A DNA stretch of 64,000 nt, taken from Plantibacter sp. VKM Ac-2880. GTDB lineage: Bacteria; Actinomycetota; Actinomycetes; Actinomycetales; Microbacteriaceae. Location: the NCBI RefSeq assembly GCF_015351235.1, contig NZ_JADKSJ010000001.1, positions 1 to 64,000 of the forward strand, given 5' to 3'. The number at the start of each line of letters is the position of its first letter. Positions within the stretch are counted from its first letter, which is position 1. Below are positions 26,590-35,805 of the stretch, one piece after another. The notes under the pieces are model-generated. The model searched no databases and was not told the DNA's origin. It saw only the letters and a list, made by a program, of their open reading frames with translations. The translations under genes and the position numbers were made by a program.

Positions 26590-27807
26590 ATGGATTCGAC
26601 GGACGCCACCGTCCCCCACCACGACGCCCCACGGTTGGGCAACCCGGACCTTCCGGCGGAGGGCGAGGAGAACACCCTCCTCCATCCGCAGAGCACGCGG
26701 ATGACCGGACCGCAGAACCCGGCCATCGCGAGTCAGTTCCCGAACCAGATCGACGCGCCCGGCACCGACATCAGCACGCAGGCGTTCTTCTGGTCGTCCT
26801 TCAACATCTCGCCCCGTCGCGTGCAGGACGGCGGTTGGGCGCGCGAGGTGACGAAGCAGGACTTCGCGATCTCCGACGAGATCGCCGGCGTCAACATGTA
26901 CCTCGAGGCCGGCGGCATCCGCGAGCTCCACTGGCACCAGACGGCGGAGTGGGCCGTCATGACCCGGGGGAAGTGCCGGGTGACCACGCTGAGCCGATCC
27001 GGGCTGCCGAGCGTGGAGGACGTCGAGGAGGGCGACCTCTGGTTCTTCCCCGCGGGCACGCCGCACTCCCTGCAGGGCCTCGGGCCCGACGGCGCCGAGT
27101 TCGTGCTCGCCTTCGACGACGGCGAGCAGTCGGAGTCGAACACCCTGCTCCTCACGGACTGGTTCGCGCACACGCCCCCGGACGTCCTGTCCAAGAACTT
27201 CGGGGTCGCACAGGAGACCTTCTCGGACATCCCGCTGCACAACCTGTGGATCTTCCCCGGTGACGAGCCTGGCCCGCTCGCGAAGGACCAGGAGGACGCC
27301 GGCGTCGAGTGGGGCGCCTCCGAACCGATCATCTTCCGCCTCTCCCGGTCGAAACCCCTCCACCGCAACAGCGGCGGCAGCATCCAGATCGGCGACAGCA
27401 CCAACTTCCCGCTGTCGCAGTCCGTCGCCGCCGCGCTGGTCACCGTCGAGCCGGGCTCGATGCGTGAGCTGCACTGGCACCCCAACGCCGACGAGTGGCA
27501 GTACTACCTGCGTGGATCCGCCCGCATGACCGTCTTCAACACCGGCCCGCACGCGAACACGACCGACTTCCGACCCGGCGACATCGGCGTCGTGAAGAAG
27601 AACCTCGGGCACTACGTCGAGAACACCGGCGACGACGTCCTCCAGTTCCTCGAGGTGTTCCGCACCGACCGGTACGAGGAGGTCTCGCTCGCGAACTGGT
27701 TGGCGCACGTCCCGCCGTCGCTCGTCGCCGCGCACCTGAACATCGACGCGGCGACCCTGGCGACCTTCCCGAGGGAGGCGCAGGGCATCACGCCACTCCG
27801 GCCCTGA
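26590..27807 (+). CDS. bicupin oxalate decarboxylase
   Basis: 405 aa, two cupin domains. N-domain manganese ligands: His114, His116, Glu120 (HWHQTAEW) and His159 (GTPHS). C-domain: His295, His297, Glu302 (HWHPNADEW) and His341 (NLGHYVEN). A lid-like SESNT (Glu182) stands where decarboxylases carry a catalytic Glu, which favours decarboxylase over oxidase. It turns oxalate into formate and CO2. AGGAGG sits 6 bases before the ATG, ruling out the ATG at 26575. No signal peptide, so cytosolic. A PucR regulator follows. Confidence 0.9.
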   Translation: MDSTDATVPHHDAPRLGNPDLPAEGEENTLLHPQSTRMTGPQNPAIASQFPNQIDAPGTDISTQAFFWSSFNISPRRVQDGGWAREVTKQDFAISDEIAGVNMYLEAGGIRELHWHQTAEWAVMTRGKCRVTTLSRSGLPSVEDVEEGDLWFFPAGTPHSLQGLGPDGAEFVLAFDDGEQSESNTLLLTDWFAHTPPDVLSKNFGVAQETFSDIPLHNLWIFPGDEPGPLAKDQEDAGVEWGASEPIIFRLSRSKPLHRNSGGSIQIGDSTNFPLSQSVAAALVTVEPGSMRELHWHPNADEWQYYLRGSARMTVFNTGPHANTTDFRPGDIGVVKKNLGHYVENTGDDVLQFLEVFRTDRYEEVSLANWLAHVPPSLVAAHLNIDAATLATFPREAQGITPLRP

Positions 27808-27903
27808 GCCGCAGGGTGGTTCTCGGCGGGCCACGCTCGCCGGCGCCCACCGCCCTAGCTTGAGCGGGACGGCACTCGTCACCAGCCGCGCGGAGGGGCA
27901 CCG

Positions 27904-28818
27904 ATGAACAGCGAACGCAGCACGAGCGACACCATGGACAGCGCCTGGTCCGTCCCCGACGACCGGGCCTTCGTCCTCGGCGACCTGCTCTGCGACCACC
28001 GCGACCGGCGGCGGCGCGCCCTGCACACTGCTCGAACCCGACGCTGGCTCGACGCCTACGGCGACGTCGTCGTGCGCTCCGTCCTGCTCTCCGCGACGAG
28101 CATCCAACAGCGCGACGAGTTCGCCCGCGCGCTCCGACATGGCGGCCGGGACCACACGATCGTGCTCGAGCAGCTCGGCGAGTTCGTCCTGGTGACCTCG
28201 GAACGCCGGGCGCCGGAGACCGTCGCCGACTGGATCGGCTCCGTCGTCCCGACGGGGGTCCGGGTGTCCGCGATCGGGTCCGCCTCCCTGCACGCCGACG
28301 AGGACGATCTGCTGCGCGCGGTCGACGAGGCGCGCACGGCGGCCGACATCGTGGGGCAGGTCGGGCAGGCGGTCGGTTCGACCCGCGCCGAGGAGCTCGG
28401 CGGTTGGCGGTTGCTGCACGCGATCGAGGCGGACCCCTCGCTCATCTCCGCGGTGTCTCCGGCCGCGGACGAGTTGCGGCACGCCGACCCCGTCCGCCTG
28501 GAGACCGTCGAGACCTACCTCGACGCCGGCTGCAACGTCGTCGCCGCCTGCGAGCGCCTGCACATCCACCGCACGACGCTCTACTACCGCCTGGACACGA
28601 TGCCGGAGGTCGTGCGGGAGGCACTCGCCGACGGCTGGAAACGGAGCACGCTGCACCTGACGCTGAAGCTGCTGCGCCTGTGGGACGACCGGACGCCGGC
28701 GTCCGGTCGCCCGTCCGCCCGGTCCGGGACCCGGCGAGCGGGGGACACCCGGCGGGCGATCGCCCCGGTCCGGCAGCTGCATCCGCGCACCGCCGGTGCC
28801 GAAGAGGTGCCGGGATGA
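27904..28818 (+). CDS. PucR/CdaR-family helix-turn-helix regulator
   Basis: 304 aa. The C-terminal PucR-type HTH (about 200-262) reads VETYLDAGCNVVAACERLHIHRTTLYYRL (given here only by its ends VETYLDAGC and RTTLYYRL in family alignments). The N-terminal domain is not a known sensor. GGAGGGG lies before the ATG, and a TAGCTT at 27855 may be the -10. Its stop overlaps the DyP peroxidase start (ATGA), so it is the first gene of a regulator-peroxidase-encapsulin operon and probably controls it. Confidence 0.85.
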   Translation: MNSERSTSDTMDSAWSVPDDRAFVLGDLLCDHRDRRRRALHTARTRRWLDAYGDVVVRSVLLSATSIQQRDEFARALRHGGRDHTIVLEQLGEFVLVTSERRAPETVADWIGSVVPTGVRVSAIGSASLHADEDDLLRAVDEARTAADIVGQVGQAVGSTRAEELGGWRLLHAIEADPSLISAVSPAADELRHADPVRLETVETYLDAGCNVVAACERLHIHRTTLYYRLDTMPEVVREALADGWKRSTLHLTLKLLRLWDDRTPASGRPSARSGTRRAGDTRRAIAPVRQLHPRTAGAEEVPG

Positions 28819-29900
28819 CGAGTTCCTCTCGCCGGGTCCCGATCGAGCCGCAGGCCGTCGACGCACCGCTCAGCGGGACGGCCGTGTTCCTCGTGCTGAC
28901 CGTGAGCGACGCGGTGGGTGCCGTGGACACCGTCCGCAGCACCCTGGCGAGCGTCGCAGACGTGCTCAAGAACGTCGCCTTCCGAGACCTCGACGCCGCC
29001 CTGTCGTGCACCGTCGGGATCGGGGCACGGGTTTGGGGCGAACTCACCCGAGGTCCACTGCCCAGCGAACTCCACGTGTTCCCGACGGTCGTCGGTGACC
29101 GGCACACCGCGCCGTCGACGCCCGGAGACGTGCTGCTCCACATCCGAGCCGCGCGAAGAGACCTCTGCTTCGAGTTCGAGCGGCAGCTCCTCGACCTGTT
29201 CGGCGACGCCGTCGAGGTCGTGGACGAGACCGTCGGCTTCCGGTCCTTCGACGTGCGGGACCTGCTCGGGTTCGTCGACGGCACCGCGAACCCCGTCGGA
29301 CAGGACCTCCCCGACGCGACGCTCGTCGGCGACGAGGATCCCGCGTTCGCGGGCGGCAGCTACGTCGTCGTGCAGAAGTACACGCACCCCTTGGACCGGT
29401 GGCGTGCGCTCACGACCGAGCAGCAGGAGGCGATCATCGGCCGTACGAAGGCCGAGAACATCGAGCTCGACGACGCCGAGAGCGGCCAGAAGTCGCACAA
29501 GACCCTGTCGACGATCGTGGTCGACGGCACCGAACACGACATCCTCCGAGACAACATGCCGTTCGGCAGCCCGGCCCACGGCGAGTTCGGCACGTACTTC
29601 ATCGGGTACGCCCGACGGCTCTGGGTGATCGAGCGGATGCTGCAGCGCATGTTCATCGGTGATCCTCCCGGCCTGCACGACCGGCTCCTCGACTTCTCGA
29701 CCGCGGAGACCGGTTCGGTGTTCTTCGCACCGAGCGCCGCGTTCCTCGAGGCGATGGGCGACGATCCGGACCCGGCCGCGCCCGACGCCCCGACCACCGT
29801 GCCCACGACCGCGACCACCCCCGCGACGCCGACGGCCCCGGCCGACGGCTCACTCGGCCTCGGGTCGCTCCGCCCGGCCGACGAAAGGACGACGTCATGA
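28815..29900 (+). CDS. DyP-type heme peroxidase, encapsulin cargo
   Basis: 361 aa. GFVDGTANP carries the catalytic GXXDG motif; the heme pocket region SPAHGEFGTYFIGYARRL follows. A Thr/Pro/Ala linker (about 315-343) leads to DGSLGLGSLR (residues 344-353), a clear encapsulin targeting peptide. It would be packed inside the nanocompartment made by the next gene and use H2O2 to oxidise substrates. ATGA overlaps on both sides couple it to the PucR gene and to the encapsulin gene. No Tat signal, as expected for an encapsulated form. Confidence 0.95.
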   Translation: MTSSSRRVPIEPQAVDAPLSGTAVFLVLTVSDAVGAVDTVRSTLASVADVLKNVAFRDLDAALSCTVGIGARVWGELTRGPLPSELHVFPTVVGDRHTAPSTPGDVLLHIRAARRDLCFEFERQLLDLFGDAVEVVDETVGFRSFDVRDLLGFVDGTANPVGQDLPDATLVGDEDPAFAGGSYVVVQKYTHPLDRWRALTTEQQEAIIGRTKAENIELDDAESGQKSHKTLSTIVVDGTEHDILRDNMPFGSPAHGEFGTYFIGYARRLWVIERMLQRMFIGDPPGLHDRLLDFSTAETGSVFFAPSAAFLEAMGDDPDPAAPDAPTTVPTTATTPATPTAPADGSLGLGSLRPADERTTS

Positions 29901-30697
29901 ACCACCTCTTCCGCCACCTCGCCCCGATCACGGAGGAGACCTGGCAGATGCTCGACGACGAGGCGCGCACGAGACTGACCCCGGTCCTCGGTGGTCGGCG
30001 CGTCGTCGACTTCGCCGGGCCGCTCGGCTGGGAGCACTCGAGCACCGACGTCGGGCGCGTCGGCGCGGTCGTCGACGCCCCGCTCGACGGGGTGATCGCC
30101 CGCCGGCGCACCGTCCTCCCGCTGACCGAGGTGCGTGCCGACTTCGTCCTCTCCCGTGGCGAACTCGACAGCGCCGCCCGAGGCGCGCTCGACGTGGACC
30201 TCTCGCCGCTCGACGACGCCGTCACGAGCCTCTCGACCGTCGAGAACACGGCGATCCTCGCCGAGTGGCCTGCGGCGGGGTACACGGGGGTCTCGGCGGC
30301 CTCGCCGCACCAGCCGTTGCCGCGCGAGGACGATCCCGCCCGCTTCGCCCAGGTGGTCGCGGCGGCCGTGGAGACGCTCGCCCGCGCCAGGATCGGCGGC
30401 CCCTACGCGCTGGCCCTGGACACGCCCGGCTGGGTGTCCGTCGCGGGTGGGAACGACACCGGTGGCGCACGACTCTCGTCCCACCTGGAGTCGATCCTCG
30501 GCGGCGGGATCGTCTGGACGCCGGGCATCGAGGGGGCCGTCGTCATCAGCCGCCGCGGCGGCGACTTCCTCTTCGAGTCCGGTCAGGACATCGCCCTCGG
30601 GTATGCGGCGCACACCGCGGACTCGGTCAGTCTCTACCTCGAGGAGTCGTTCAGCTTCCGGGTCGTGACCCCGGAAGCGGCCATCGTGATCCGCTAG
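29897..30697 (+). CDS. encapsulin nanocompartment shell protein (family 1, linocin M18-like)
   Basis: 266 aa, HK97-type fold of the linocin/encapsulin family: N-terminal LAPITEETWQMLDDEA, GRRVVDFAGPLGWEHSS and C-terminal YLEESFSFRVVTPEA are typical. It self-assembles into a hollow shell that captures the DyP cargo through its C-terminal peptide. It starts within the peroxidase stop (ATGA). Its own TAG stop shares a CTAG with the stop of the convergent GlxA-type gene. Confidence 0.96.
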   Translation: MNHLFRHLAPITEETWQMLDDEARTRLTPVLGGRRVVDFAGPLGWEHSSTDVGRVGAVVDAPLDGVIARRRTVLPLTEVRADFVLSRGELDSAARGALDVDLSPLDDAVTSLSTVENTAILAEWPAAGYTGVSAASPHQPLPREDDPARFAQVVAAAVETLARARIGGPYALALDTPGWVSVAGGNDTGGARLSSHLESILGGGIVWTPGIEGAVVISRRGGDFLFESGQDIALGYAAHTADSVSLYLEESFSFRVVTPEAAIVIR

Positions 30698-31788
30698 AGC
30701 GGCGAGCGCTGGAGCGGCGGACCGGCTCCGGCTGCCGTGCCGGCCTGGTGTCCCTGCGACGGGAGGGACGTCTCCACCGCTCCGGCCCCGGTCGTCCGGA
30801 ACCGCCGCTGGTACTCCGAGGGCGTCGTGTTGTAGCGGGCGGCGAACGCACGACGGAATGCGATGGGGCTGGCGTACCCGGCGGCCGCCGCCACCTCGCC
30901 CACCGTGTCGCCCGCCTCCAGCATTCCGAGCGCGACGTCGAGCCGGAGCGATCCCACGTACTGGATCGGGGTCATGCCGAGCTCGTCCCGGATGACCCGG
31001 TTGAGATGGCGGACGCCGACGTTCGCGTGGGCGGCGATGTCGGCCAGCGACCCCGCTCGGGTCGGGTCGCCGTGGATGTAGTCGGCGACGGCCTTCGCGA
31101 TCGAGGTCCGCGCCGGCTTCGCCCGGACGGAGGCGGAGAACTGCGACTGTCCACCGGAACGCCGCATGTAGACGAGCAACAGCTGGGCGATGGACCGGGC
31201 GACGTCCGCACCGTGGTCCTCCTCCACGATCGCGAGCGCGAGGTCGATCCCGGCGGCGACCCCGGCGGAGGAGTAGGTGTCGCCGTCGCGGACGAAGATC
31301 GAGTCGGGTCGCACGTCGATCGACGGGTAGGCGGCCGCCAGGGCGCCGGTGAACTTCCAGTGGGTCGTCGCCGACTTGCCGTCGAGGAGTCCCGTGACCG
31401 CGAGGGCGAAGGCGCCGCTGCAGATCGACGCCACCCGGTCGGCGCGCGACGCGAGGAGCCGGACCGCGTCCTGCACCTCGTCCGGTCGGTACACCTGCGG
31501 TGCCGACTCGCTCCCGGGGACGATCACGAGGTCGAGCGGTCCGCTGTCGGCAGCGGCTGCGTCCACCCCGACGCGCAGGCCCATGGAGGTGACGACGTCG
31601 CGTCCGTCGTGGGAGAAGAACCGGACGTCGTAGCCGTCGACGCGCTGATTCGCCTCGGTGAACACCTCCGCCGGTCCGACGAAATCGAGCGTCTTCACCT
31701 GGTCGAACAGGAAGACCCCGACCCGGCGCCGTCGTGGAGGCGTACCGAGCCCGTCCCGTGGTCGGGGCACCTGCTGGGGCGGGCTCAT
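30694..31788 (-). CDS. GlxA-type regulator (DJ-1/PfpI domain plus AraC HTH)
   Basis: 364 aa from the ATG at 31788; a longer reading to 31827 is possible. The DJ-1/PfpI-like sensor (about 20-195, with ASICSGAFALA at the nucleophile-elbow position) is followed by two AraC helix-turn-helix motifs (about 235-330, GSLADIAAHANVGVRHLNRVI and VGEVAAAAGYASPIAFRRAF). The gene is divergent from an SDR-MFS pair at 31960-34027, its likely target. Ends tail to tail with the encapsulin gene, sharing four bases. Confidence 0.9.
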   Translation of the reverse strand: MSPPQQVPRPRDGLGTPPRRRRVGVFLFDQVKTLDFVGPAEVFTEANQRVDGYDVRFFSHDGRDVVTSMGLRVGVDAAAADSGPLDLVIVPGSESAPQVYRPDEVQDAVRLLASRADRVASICSGAFALAVTGLLDGKSATTHWKFTGALAAAYPSIDVRPDSIFVRDGDTYSSAGVAAGIDLALAIVEEDHGADVARSIAQLLLVYMRRSGGQSQFSASVRAKPARTSIAKAVADYIHGDPTRAGSLADIAAHANVGVRHLNRVIRDELGMTPIQYVGSLRLDVALGMLEAGDTVGEVAAAAGYASPIAFRRAFAARYNTTPSEYQRRFRTTGAGAVETSLPSQGHQAGTAAGAGPPLQRSPL

Positions 31789-31959
31789 CCCCTCATCCTG
31801 CCCGACGATCCCCGGCACGACCACCACCGGTTTCGACGTCTGTCGAAGACCTCGGCGACGAACGTCCGATGACGGCCCTCCGATCGCGGCGTACGCTCGG
31901 ACCGGCAGGTCCGCGACCCGGGCTGCCGACCACCGTCACGACGCCCAAGGAGCTCTCCC

Positions 31960-32775
31960 ATGCGACTCGAACGCGCAGGATCCATCCCCCTCGACCTGAC
32001 GGGCCGCACCGCGCTCGTGACCGGTTCGACGAGCGGCATCGGCTACGCGATCGCGGCACGACTCGTGGAGGCCGGTGCGGACGTCATCATCAACGGGCGC
32101 GACGCCGACCGGCTCGAAGCGGCCGTCCTGTCGCTCGACGAGGAGTCGGTCGAGTCGGTCCGCGGGATCACCGCCGATGCGAGCACCTCCGAGGGTGCCG
32201 AGCAACTCGTCGCCGAGGCCGGCCACGTCGACATCCTCGTCAACAACCTGGGGATCTTCGAAGCGGTGCCGCCGCTCGACATCACCGACGAACAGTGGCG
32301 GTCGATGCTCGAGGTCAACGTGCTGGCTGCCGCACGCCTCACCCGGCTCCTGCTCCCCGGCATGTCCGCCCGCGGTTGGGGTCGCGTGATCAACATCGCC
32401 AGCGACTCGGCCGTGGTCATCCCCGAGGAGATGATCCACTACGGCGTGTCCAAGACCGCGCTGCTCGCCGTGAGCCGCGGCTTCGCGAAAGCGGCGGCCG
32501 GCACCGGGGTGACGGTCAACTCGGTGATCGCGGGCCCGACGCACACGCCCGGCGTCGAGACCTTCGTGCGGCAGCTCGTCGGCGACGAACTCGCCTGGGA
32601 CGACGCCCAGCGCGAGTTCATGCGGCTGCACCGTCCGCAGTCGCTCATCGGACGGCTCCTCGAACCGATCGAGATCGCCAACCTCGTCGTCTACCTGTCG
32701 TCGCCCCTCGCCTCGGGGACCACCGGCGGCGCCCTCCGCGTCGACGGCGGTTACGTCGACTCGATCCTCCCGTGA
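31960..32775 (+). CDS. short-chain dehydrogenase/reductase (SDR)
   Basis: 271 aa. The cofactor motif TGSTSGIG (about 21-28), NNLG, and the catalytic Ser...YGVSK (Tyr-x-x-x-Lys) are present. The active-site serine lies in NIASDSAVV. AAGGAG precedes the ATG. It closely resembles the SDR at 46283-47074 (shared MIHYGV(S/T)K and GPT/GPS-THT regions), so they are paralogues. Followed 31 bases later by an MFS transporter; substrate unknown. Confidence 0.88.
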   Translation: MRLERAGSIPLDLTGRTALVTGSTSGIGYAIAARLVEAGADVIINGRDADRLEAAVLSLDEESVESVRGITADASTSEGAEQLVAEAGHVDILVNNLGIFEAVPPLDITDEQWRSMLEVNVLAAARLTRLLLPGMSARGWGRVINIASDSAVVIPEEMIHYGVSKTALLAVSRGFAKAAAGTGVTVNSVIAGPTHTPGVETFVRQLVGDELAWDDAQREFMRLHRPQSLIGRLLEPIEIANLVVYLSSPLASGTTGGALRVDGGYVDSILP

Positions 32776-32806
32776 CCACCACGACGGTCGAGAGCCTGGC
32801 GACCCG

Positions 32807-34027
32807 ATGACGACCTCCTCCGTCCCGACCGCATCCCGCCTCTCGCACGGCGCCGGATTCTGGATCGTCGCGACCACCTTCCTCCTCGTGATGGCGTACT
32901 CGACCGTCCCGACCCCGTTGTACGCGCTGTATCAGGCGAAGGACGGCTTCCCCGTCTCGACCATCACGGTCATCTTCGCCGCGTACGCCGTGGGGGTCGT
33001 CTTCAGTCTGTTCTTCGTGGGCCACATCAGCGACTGGGTCGGACGACGGCGCATGCTGCTCATCGCGATCCTCATCTCCGCCCTCTCGGCCGTGCTGTTC
33101 CTCCTGTGGAACAGCGTGGAGGGGCTGATCGTCGCCCGCGTGGTCAACGGTGTCAGCATCGGCGTCCTCACCGCGACCGCGACGGCGCACCTCGGCGAGC
33201 TGCGAGCAGTGGCCAAACCGGACGAGAACGCGGTGGTCGCCGCGTCCGTTGCCGGGGCCAGCAACCTGGGAGGCCTGGCGCTCGGTCCGCTCATCGGTGG
33301 TCTCTTCGCCGAGTTCCTCCCGAACCCGCTGATCCTCCCCCACGCCGTGTTCCTGGTCGCACTCATCGTCGCGGGGATCGTGATCGCCGCCGTCCCGGAG
33401 ACCGTCGAGCAGAGCGAGCCGAAGCGACGGTATCGACCGCAGCGGCTCGCGGTGCCGGCGTCCTCCCGGGGAGCCTTCATCGCGGCCGGCTTCGGGGCCT
33501 TCGCCGGCTTCGCGCTGCTCGGCCTGTTCACCTCGCTCGCGCCCACCATCCTCATCGGCACCTTCGACGAACCGGACCACCTCCTCGCCGGAGCGACGAC
33601 GTTCTCCGTGTTCGGAGCGGCGGCCGTCGGACAGGTGCTCCTCGCTCGACTGCCCTTGCAGCGCCAGCTCCTCATCGCGACCGTCAGCTGCGGCATCGGT
33701 CTCGCCGCGGTCGCCGCCGGCGCGGTGCTCCCGCAGCTGGGCGTCTTCATCGTCGGCGGGATCATCGCCGGTCTCGGCGTCGGCGTCCTGTTCAAGTCGG
33801 CCATCGCCACGGCCGCGTCCCTCGCCGACCCGGCCCGTCGCGGCGAGACCCTGTCGCTCGTCTTCCTCATCGCCTACTGCGGGCTCGCGCTCCCGGTGCT
33901 CGCCATCGGGTTCGCGCTGACCTTCGCGCCCGAGATCGAGGTGCTCCTCATCTTCGTCTCGCTCGTCCTCGTGACGACGGTGCTCGCCGGCGTCGCGATG
34001 ACGCGGCGGGCGGCCCGGCGGGCCTGA
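32807..34027 (+). CDS. MFS transporter, drug/metabolite exporter type
   Basis: 406 aa with twelve predicted helices. Motif A is GHISDWVGRRRML between helices 2 and 3. It probably exports the substrate or product of the SDR in front of it. The pair lies divergent from a GlxA-type regulator. No specific substrate can be named. Confidence 0.87.
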   Translation: MTTSSVPTASRLSHGAGFWIVATTFLLVMAYSTVPTPLYALYQAKDGFPVSTITVIFAAYAVGVVFSLFFVGHISDWVGRRRMLLIAILISALSAVLFLLWNSVEGLIVARVVNGVSIGVLTATATAHLGELRAVAKPDENAVVAASVAGASNLGGLALGPLIGGLFAEFLPNPLILPHAVFLVALIVAGIVIAAVPETVEQSEPKRRYRPQRLAVPASSRGAFIAAGFGAFAGFALLGLFTSLAPTILIGTFDEPDHLLAGATTFSVFGAAAVGQVLLARLPLQRQLLIATVSCGIGLAAVAAGAVLPQLGVFIVGGIIAGLGVGVLFKSAIATAASLADPARRGETLSLVFLIAYCGLALPVLAIGFALTFAPEIEVLLIFVSLVLVTTVLAGVAMTRRAARRA

Positions 34028-34073
34028 CGACCCGGAGCGGCCACCGGGGTCCCGGCCTTGCGTCTACCCGCGC

Positions 34074-35333
34074 CTACCCGTACGTCTCGGCCAGATAGCG
34101 GTGGGTGAGCGAGACCGCCATGGCGCCCTCGCCGACCGCGGAGGCGACGCGCTTGATCGAGTTGGCACGGACGTCCCCCGCGGCGAACACCCCGGGTTGG
34201 TTCGTCTCCAGGTGCATCGGCTGACGCGCGAGCGGCCACCGGGTGAGGTGCTCCGGTAGGAGGTCTCCGCCGGTCAGCAGGAAGCCACGGCTGTCGAGCG
34301 CCACCGCCGAGTCCTCCGCCCAGGCGGTGTTGGGCCGACCGCCGATGCAGATGAACAGGCGCGCGGCCGGCACCTCGGTGGTCGTCCCCGCGGACTCGAC
34401 GGTGAGCGCGCGGAGACGGTCGTCGCCGTGGAGCGCCGTGACCCTGGTGTCGACGAGGATCTCGACGTTCGGAGCCGCGAGCAGGCGACGGAGGAGGTAG
34501 GTCGACATGGTCGACGACAGCGACGGACCACGGACGAGGACCGTGACCCGCTCGGCGTGCGCCGCGAGGTTCATCGCCGCCTGGCCCGCCGAGTTCGCGC
34601 CCCCGACGATGTAGACGTGCTCACCGACGCAGGACGACGCCTCGCTCGTGCCGGCGCCGTAGAACACCCCGGAGCCCTCGAGCTCGTCCTCGAGCGGCAG
34701 TCCCAACCGACGCCACTGCACCCCGGTGGCGCAGATGACCGCTCGCGCCGAGAGGTGGGAGCCGTCTGCCAACTCGGCCTGCATGTGGTGGTCGCCGAAA
34801 CTGCGGCTGAGGCTGTGCCGCATGACGAGGAGTTCGGCGCCGAACGCGATCGCCTGTCGGCGCGCTTGTTCGGCGAGCGCGGCCCCGGAGATACCGTGCG
34901 CGAACCCGAGGTAGTTCTCGATGAGGCTGCTCGAACCGGCCTGCCCACCGACCGCGTCGCGTTCGACGACGGCGACGTCGAGGCCCTCGGACGCCGCATA
35001 GACGGCTGCGGAGAGCCCGGCCGGGCCCGCGCCGTAGACCAGGACGTCGTACTCGCTGCGCTTCGGGCGTTTGATCCAGCCGAAGTGCTCCGCGATCTGC
35101 GCCGGGGTCGGATCGGCGAGCCGGGTGCCGTCCGGGAAGACGACGAGCGGGAGGCTGGTCTCCGTCAACCCGGCGCCGAGCTGGTCGCGGCAGTCCTCCT
35201 CCGTCTCGATGAGGACCGTCTCGAACGGGACACCGCTCCGCGTGAGGTAGTCACGGATCGCGAACGCCTCGCGCCCGAACGACCGCTCGAACACGAGCAA
35301 CGGCGCCGTCGCCACCTCACCCACGGCGGTCAT
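34074..35333 (-). CDS. thioredoxin-reductase-like flavoprotein lacking the CxxC
   Basis: 419 aa. An N-terminal glutaredoxin-like fold (about 10-95) has no active-site Cys pair. The FAD/NAD(P)H domains follow (VLVYGAGPAGLSAAVYAASEGL, then VYIVGGANSAGQAA, then PGVFAAGDVRANSIKRVASAVGEGA). Where thioredoxin reductases have CATC, this protein reads GAGTSEASSC, so it cannot do normal dithiol exchange. The ATG overlaps the stop of the UBP zinc-finger gene (ATGA). The pairing suggests a shared redox function (inference). Confidence 0.88.
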   Translation of the reverse strand: MTAVGEVATAPLLVFERSFGREAFAIRDYLTRSGVPFETVLIETEEDCRDQLGAGLTETSLPLVVFPDGTRLADPTPAQIAEHFGWIKRPKRSEYDVLVYGAGPAGLSAAVYAASEGLDVAVVERDAVGGQAGSSSLIENYLGFAHGISGAALAEQARRQAIAFGAELLVMRHSLSRSFGDHHMQAELADGSHLSARAVICATGVQWRRLGLPLEDELEGSGVFYGAGTSEASSCVGEHVYIVGGANSAGQAAMNLAAHAERVTVLVRGPSLSSTMSTYLLRRLLAAPNVEILVDTRVTALHGDDRLRALTVESAGTTTEVPAARLFICIGGRPNTAWAEDSAVALDSRGFLLTGGDLLPEHLTRWPLARQPMHLETNQPGVFAAGDVRANSIKRVASAVGEGAMAVSLTHRYLAETYG

Positions 35334-35683
35334 GAACCGAGCAGACGTTCCCAGTCGGCAGGCACCCGCTCGCGCGGGCCGGGGACCGTCTGCGACCGCG
35401 GGTGGCTGAGCGGGGGCGCGAGCGTGGGACCGGCGAACGACTCCTCCGTGCCGTAGTCGTAGAACCAGTCCTCGCCCGGTTCGTAGCTGCGGATCACCCG
35501 GTGGCCGGTCGCGGTCGCGTGCTTCGTGGCGTGCTTGTTCAAGGAGTCGTCGCAGCACCCGATGTGGCCGCAGAACGTGCAGCGGCGCAAGTGCAGCCAC
35601 CAGCTGTCGGTCGCCTCGCACTCGACGCAGCCGGGGCCGGACGCCGCGACGTCCGGCTTGATGAACTGCTCGACATCGTCCAT
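35330..35683 (-). CDS. UBP-type zinc-finger protein
   Basis: 117 aa. The zinc ligands Cys19, Cys22, Cys35, Cys38, Cys43/44, His51 and His55 match the zf-UBP layout (CVEC, CTFCGHIGCC, HATKH). In eukaryotes such fingers bind the ubiquitin C-terminus; bacterial versions have unknown partners. AAGGGA precedes the ATG. Coupled by ATGA to the thioredoxin-reductase-like gene, an association seen in other Actinobacteria (general knowledge). Confidence 0.9.
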   Translation of the reverse strand: MDDVEQFIKPDVAASGPGCVECEATDSWWLHLRRCTFCGHIGCCDDSLNKHATKHATATGHRVIRSYEPGEDWFYDYGTEESFAGPTLAPPLSHPRSQTVPGPRERVPADWERLLGS

Positions 35684-35805
35684 GGTGGATCCCTTCCTCG
35701 TCTCGTCGTCCGACGACGTGGACCCACCGTACGTCGGCCGGGATGGACTGGCCTTCGACGGGCGTCGGAAGTCCGCAGGAGCGCCGGACCGGCGGTGCGT
35801 CAGCG

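Noticed and set aside
25900-28866. 988-codon open frame on the minus strand
   Set aside because: Antisense to the ligand-domain protein, the oxalate decarboxylase and the PucR gene, all of which have clear motifs and ribosome or -10 signals.
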